Below, piece after piece: positions 59,966 to 64,000 of a DNA stretch of 64,000 nucleotides (positions are counted from its first letter, which is position 1; every line of letters begins with the position of its first letter). Under the pieces are notes generated by a model, which made no database searches, was not told where the DNA came from, and saw only the letters and a program-made list of their open reading frames with translations. The DNA is from Reticulitermes lucifugus (lineage: Eukaryota; Arthropoda; Insecta; Blattodea; Rhinotermitidae): contig JAKCWW010000005.1 of NCBI GenBank assembly GCA_026260175.1, positions 68,274-132,273 of the forward strand, written 5' to 3'. The position numbers and the translations under genes are program-made.

Positions 59966-60195
59966 TCACTGAAAGAAATGGTCAACTAGTAAGTCTTTGC
60001 AACGCCGATGGCAGATGAATGACACACACGTACGGAGTATTGGTGGAATGATACAGACAGGGCAGAAACTTGTTTCATTGCCAATTAATCCACCACAAAT
60101 TCCATACTGTGTGCCCTGGAATCGAAACCGGGCCTCTGCAGTGAGATGCCGAAAATGGAAATGAATGGGAGTTGACAGACACACAGCTGGACGGA
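59966..60195 (-). mobile_element. SINE family D copy, minus strand
   Basis: On the minus strand a B-box-like GGTTTCGATTCC is followed by GGAATTTGTGGTGGATTAAT, GGCAATGAAACAAGTTTCTG, then TCATTCCACCAATACTCC. The 60,357 copy has GGGATTTGTGGTAGACAACG, GGCACTGGGACAAGCTTTTC, TCATTCCACCGGTGCTC in the same order. Confidence 0.75.
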
Positions 60196-60356
60196 CACAT
60201 ATGTATGTGATGTAATAAGTATATTTTCTGTATAAAATACGGAGAGTGGGATAAACAGAACCGTTGTTTCTTTTGCTAATTTTCTTTCGATTAGGGTCTA
60301 ATTTCGGATTATTAAAAAATTTCCGCTACTAAACACACTTTCACCTAAGTATAAAA

Positions 60357-60660
60357 TTGGCCATGCCATGGCTCAGGCGGTTAGTCGCCGGCCTTCCACC
60401 GAGGAGGACCATATTCGATTACGGGTCAGTCCATTTGGGATTTGTGGTAGACAACGTGGCACTGGGACAAGCTTTTCCCCGAGTACTTCGGTTTTCTCCT
60501 GTCAATTTCATTCCACCGGTGCTCTATTACTTCGGAAAATGAAAAAAATTGATCACCTTTCTCTTCATCACAGGGTTGCACAATAAGCCTTAAAGCTGCG
60601 GTGCGTCCGCAGCTTTGTTGCGGGGCCCTTCTCCACAAAAAAAAGTATAAAATCACTTTA
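60357..60660 (+). mobile_element. tRNA-derived SINE, family D, near full length
   Basis: A box TGGCTCAGGCGG is at 60,369-60,380; a worn B box ATTCGATTACG is at 60,413-60,423. The body runs to a GC-rich perfect hairpin at 60,592-60,616, then GCGGGGCCC and an A-run. An inverted neighbour of the same family lies 150 bp upstream, so the pair could fold back on each other in a transcript. The three overlapping frames of 61-76 codons are by-products. Confidence 0.8.
60592..60616. repeat. Perfect 10-bp GC-rich hairpin in SINE tail
   Basis: AAAGCTGCGG (60,592-60,601) and CCGCAGCTTT (60,607-60,616) are exact reverse complements around a 5-base loop TGCGT. Confidence 0.9.
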
Positions 60661-61700
60661 GGCAGAAACCTATTGACATTGTGTATCTACGTTACTTTCT
60701 AAGTTTCAGGGATTTAATGGTGTGGTGAAAAATGTGGTCTATGGTGCGGAGACATTTAACATCTACAGCACTCTTAAAAATGTTTATGTAAATGTTTCAT
60801 ATCAGCAGGTTTGACATTAAGTACTCTATCCCAGTCAGAAGAATATATCGTATATGATAAACTGTGAGTTATTGCAAGCAAAAATGCCACTTCGAGCCCT
60901 GTTATCGGTGTTTGTTTTTACAAATTTCTTATAAGTACTTATTTTAACAATGCAATTATATAAGAGAGCCATCCGTTTTGTAAAATGTGTTATATTGGCA
61001 AGCCTGGAGGTAAAAGGGAACAAGTATTTAAATTACGTTACATGTGACTTTTTGTTCACTGCCATACTGGTTTAAGGGCACCTTGTCAAATGTGGCTGTC
61101 AAATAATAATTCTTTTCGCTGAAGCATATAAAATTTCAGACTGTATTCATTATAATATGCTGAATTACACTGCTTTCCTTGAAACTTTCAGTCTAATTAC
61201 AGTCACAATTAAAAACAAAATATTTCTTTTTACCGGTGGACAACACAGACTTCCAAGTCTCTGCGTGAAAAGTGGTATGCTTAAATCACCAATTTACGTT
61301 CAAGTATGCACGTATTTTCCGTTAGACGTACACATTTTTCTAATAATCTGAACGAAACCACTGAAAATAAATGACCCATTTTCCATTCAAAAGACACACC
61401 ATTTAACAGGGCAAGTACGAATTTTTCCTTTCAACAACAAACACAATGTCTTCGTAGTTGTCACCTTTCGTGAGCGTAGACAAAAATTCATCGCTTTTAC
61501 TAAGCAACGAAAGAACAGGCTCCAAGGAGACGTAACATAAAGAATAAGGTAACAAGCACAAGATATTTCGTAAGTTCACTAAGCAATAAGTTACGCTAAG
61601 GACTATAGCGACAATACTGTTTGCTTGATTGAAGTAGAATTACTTTAAATGAAGGGAGGTGTGTCATTAAAAGCCACACACGCAGTAAAAATGTGGAGCC
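60661..61700. other. AT-rich stretch, nothing recognised
   Basis: Frames of 62-64 codons are unrecognised. No repeat seen. Confidence 0.3.
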
Positions 61701-62221
61701 TTAAGGGGTTGTAAGACTTCCGCTACGTCCTGAGTGTCAGCGACCAGCGTGCACGCGCTGGCATGCGCGCATGGGCGACTGGCGTTTTTGTGCCTTGCGT
61801 GGCAGCGACTGGCCAGTAGCACAATGGCGTCACTGAGAGCGCGCAATCTGTTTGTAGTGGAGAATAATGCCTTAAAATTTGACTGAAGTGGTGTGAAGAG
61901 GCGAAACAAACGGACGTATTTAAAAGTCGGTATTAATTAGGCGAATTTCATCACCTTTATAAGAACTAAGGGAATATTTCACTAAATTTTTTGAGTACTG
62001 TAAAATGTTACCTTCAACGTTTGATTATACAGTAGGGGCTATACGACAGCACATTTCATACAGCTCAACAAATTTAAAAAAAACAAACATGGAAGAAAGA
62101 CTGTCTCTAACACTGAGGTAAGTCCAACATGCTTCAGATTCAACACACTTTTTTCATCAATTCGCTATGGTTAATATGAACACTGCTACAGTGCTAATGG
62201 CTCTGGCAACTAACTAACTTC

Positions 62222-62745
62222 CTGGAGCAATGTTTTTCCTCAGACTCTTAATAGGTTCTCAGCTAGTCAAGAAATTCCCCGCATTTTATAGAACCCGAAG
62301 GTTCATTACCGCATTCACAACCGCCCGCTATCAGTCCGTATCCTTAGAGAGATCAACCCAGTTCATGCCTCCCCATCCCACTTCTAGAAGTTCCAAATTA
62401 ATATTACGGTACCGTCTACACCTAGGTCTCCCAAGTGGCCTCTTGCCATCAGGCCTCCTTCACCAAAAACCTGTATGCACCTCTCCTCTCCCCCATATGT
62501 GCCACAGGCCCCGCCCATCTCATTCTTCTTGATTTGATCGCCCGAAAAATATTTGGTGAGGCGTATAGATCCTAAAGCTTCTTATTGTTTAGTCTTCTCC
62601 ACTCCCTTCTTATCTCATCCCTCTTAGGCCAAAATATCTTCCTCAGCACCCTATTCTCGAACACCCTCAGCCTAATAATCTTTCCTCAATGTGAGACACC
62701 AAGTTTCACACCCATAAAAACAACAGGCAAAATTATAGTTCTCCT
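62222..62745 (-). mobile_element. Best copy of the main LINE: reverse-transcriptase C-terminal part
   Basis: On the minus strand, with a few shifts and stops, the order is [108 protein letters not shown], then [13 protein letters not shown]. The YGCETW block is the conserved C-terminal region of many LINE ORF2 proteins. Only this part is present; the endonuclease and most of the RT are absent, as expected of a 5'-truncated copy. The 100-codon plus frame at 62,230-62,532 is the antisense shadow. Clade is uncertain. Confidence 0.9.
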
Positions 62746-62899
62746 CTGACAAATACATTGGTACATAAAATGATATATTTGACAATATTATTGCAAATGT
62801 CATAATTACATGATTTACGGTAAATGCAACATGAATCAGTGAATACCTACTGTCCATGATTCCTACCACGATCATATAGCAAAGTGAATATTAACTGAA

Positions 62900-63125
62900 T
62901 CAGGGGTGAGTGTTGCGGCTGCCCCGGACAGCAGAGTCCAAGGGGTGGCAAAATTAGCAACCAAATTAATATTTTAAATAAAAAAATACCTGATTTTCTA
63001 AGCTATGAGACAAATAAAAGGAAATCTAATAAGTGTGACTTTTTAAAGTTCTTAATTTCTCTCAGGGGCGGCCATTGTTATTGCTTGCCCCGGGCGCCAA
63101 AAAACCTAGCTAAGCCTCTACGCCT
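62900..63125. mobile_element. Possible small DNA element inside the TTAA element
   Basis: The right side, in reverse complement, contains GCTTAGCTAGGTTTTTTGGC then GCCCGGGGCA, a phrase I associate with ends of insect DNA elements (GGCGTAGCTAGG...GCGCCCGGGGC). CAGGGG starts both the left (about 62,911) and right (63,063) GC-rich parts. Boundaries are unclear. Confidence 0.25.
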
Positions 63126-63844
63126 ACCGTACCATGGCAAAAAGAAGCCATTCGAGGGGTGTAGAAAATCAGTCGTCAGTACGCTAATGTAATCATTAAC
63201 TCAGTCCTGCATACCTGTACATAAAATCTGTGAGTAAACCAAATACAAATGCTGTGTAATATTACGTAATGCTGATTTTCAGTGTATGTGAGAAACGTTC
63301 CTCCGTTCCTTGTCAACAAGGTTCCTGTTTTTGCTTGTCTTTTTCGATGAGCCTACACTACCGGTCTCTTAAAAACGTCGGAAATTAGAGCCACTGTCAT
63401 CGGAGGCATGAAATCAACACGTGTAATTCTTTTTGTCAACTGCCTGGCCGCTCCTTTTCCAATACTGCTCGTAAAATGCTTGTCCGCTACCTGTCAACAA
63501 AATCTCGGTTGTGGCAGTCTCTATACTCGATGATCTCACAGTAATTCTTCATCCCTGCCTCCTACCCGAGGATACCAGAAAGCAGCGGACAACCACGTTT
63601 GGTCGTTGAAGTCTATTAAAGCGTCCGTTTTATACTCTCGTCCGCTACACGCTGCTAAGAAGGACAGCCCCATTTTTTATAACCGTGCTTGTCCGCTCAA
63701 GTGAGCTGGCGTGCAACGCGCATGCACGCTGGTCGCTGCCACGCACGACAGCCTTAAGAAGTTCTCATTCCATGTTGCAAGTACCTGAAGGTCGGGTGAA
63801 GGAGAGGCCATGGTGAAGAACTGCAACTAGTAGCGTCCCACTTC

Positions 63845-64000
63845 AGAAGCTGACAATAGCTCACTTAATCAAGAAATTCCCCGCCTTTTGTGGAATCCTA
63901 AAATGTATTACCGCGTTAATAAGCGTCCATTTTTCGTCCATATTCTAAGCCACTTAAGTTAATCCATATTATCAGATCTTATTTAATACCGATTTTAATA
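63845..64000 (-). mobile_element. LINE 3' end fragment, cut by window edge
   Basis: Plus-strand text ATAGCTCACTTAATCAAGAA then ATTCCCCGCCTTTTGTGGAA parallels 62,258-62,300 (TTCTCAGCTAGTCAAGAA, ATTCCCCGCATTTTATAGAA) and continues similar for about 100 bp. It is the antisense of the main LINE's C-terminal end. Confidence 0.75.

Larger units (their letters stand above)
61705..63753. mobile_element. TTAA-flanked DNA element with GC-rich inverted ends, about 2 kb
   Basis: Flanking TTAA lies at 61,701-61,704 and 63,754-63,757. The inverted ends share CAGCGACCAGCGTGCA followed by (C)GCGC (plus strand about 61,739; minus strand near 63,735). The left end has an extra 22 bases near its tip and a second partial copy, GCGTGGCAGCGACTGG, at about 61,796. 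Inside the right end TCCGCTAC/TCCGCTC recurs (63,483, 63,641, 63,692) and once on the left (61,718), as subterminal binding repeats do. No transposase is seen; a LINE fragment occupies the middle. TTAA target sites fit piggyBac or Kolobok families, but the family is not identified. Confidence 0.5.

Noticed and set aside
1-64000. LTR, endogenous virus or Polinton remnants
   Set aside because: I saw no paired long terminal repeats and no recognisable protease, integrase, capsid or envelope motifs by eye.

Overview
This window looks like AT-rich, repeat-dense nuclear DNA from an arthropod, most likely an insect. The tRNA-derived SINE and LINE remnants resemble, from memory, repeats common in cockroach and termite assemblies; that placement is inference. 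I found no intact host gene, no rRNA or tRNA gene, no CRISPR array and no recognisable virus-like or LTR element. The longest open frames are either antisense to LINE remnants, inside a 27-bp minisatellite, or an unrecognised 161-codon frame. The window is therefore best read as intergenic or deep intronic sequence.

Three recognisable classes of dispersed repeat dominate. (1) tRNA-derived SINEs. Family A (about 285 bp, about 14 copies) includes one complete copy with a perfect 13-bp target-site duplication at 22,669-22,980. Family B has two copies (37,160 and 50,214), family C two (the window's left edge and 53,429-53,720), and family D several (55,800, 60,357 and others). (2) LINE debris. 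Most pieces are C-terminal ends of one reverse-transcriptase family whose tail reads like GKRPLGRPR; the best copy is at 62,222-62,745 on the minus strand. Two other LINE pieces (24,204 and 36,638) keep only a zinc-knuckle tail. (3) DNA-transposon and fold-back fossils. These include a hAT-like element with a near 8-bp duplication (6,411-7,128), an about 2-kb TTAA-flanked element with GC-rich inverted ends that contains the best LINE copy (61,705-63,753), and short inverted-repeat elements at 28,061-28,702 and 29,532-29,831.

Tandem repeats include a 27-bp minisatellite with a 54-bp higher-order period (34,302-34,652), a 21-bp minisatellite (55,539-55,643), 55-bp and 48-bp duplications, and many microsatellites. 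Two short non-repeat stretches look like possible cis-regulatory DNA: 53,823-53,962 (two CRE-like sites and three RFX/X-box-like sites) and 13,400-13,520 (CCAAT, X-box and YY1-like sites). A small structured motif, TGAAGAT + short palindrome + GAAAC, recurs at about ten loci in different repeat contexts and is the most intriguing unexplained signal. Three runs of N (24,272-24,357; 36,633-36,637; 53,525-53,657) all sit inside or next to repeats.
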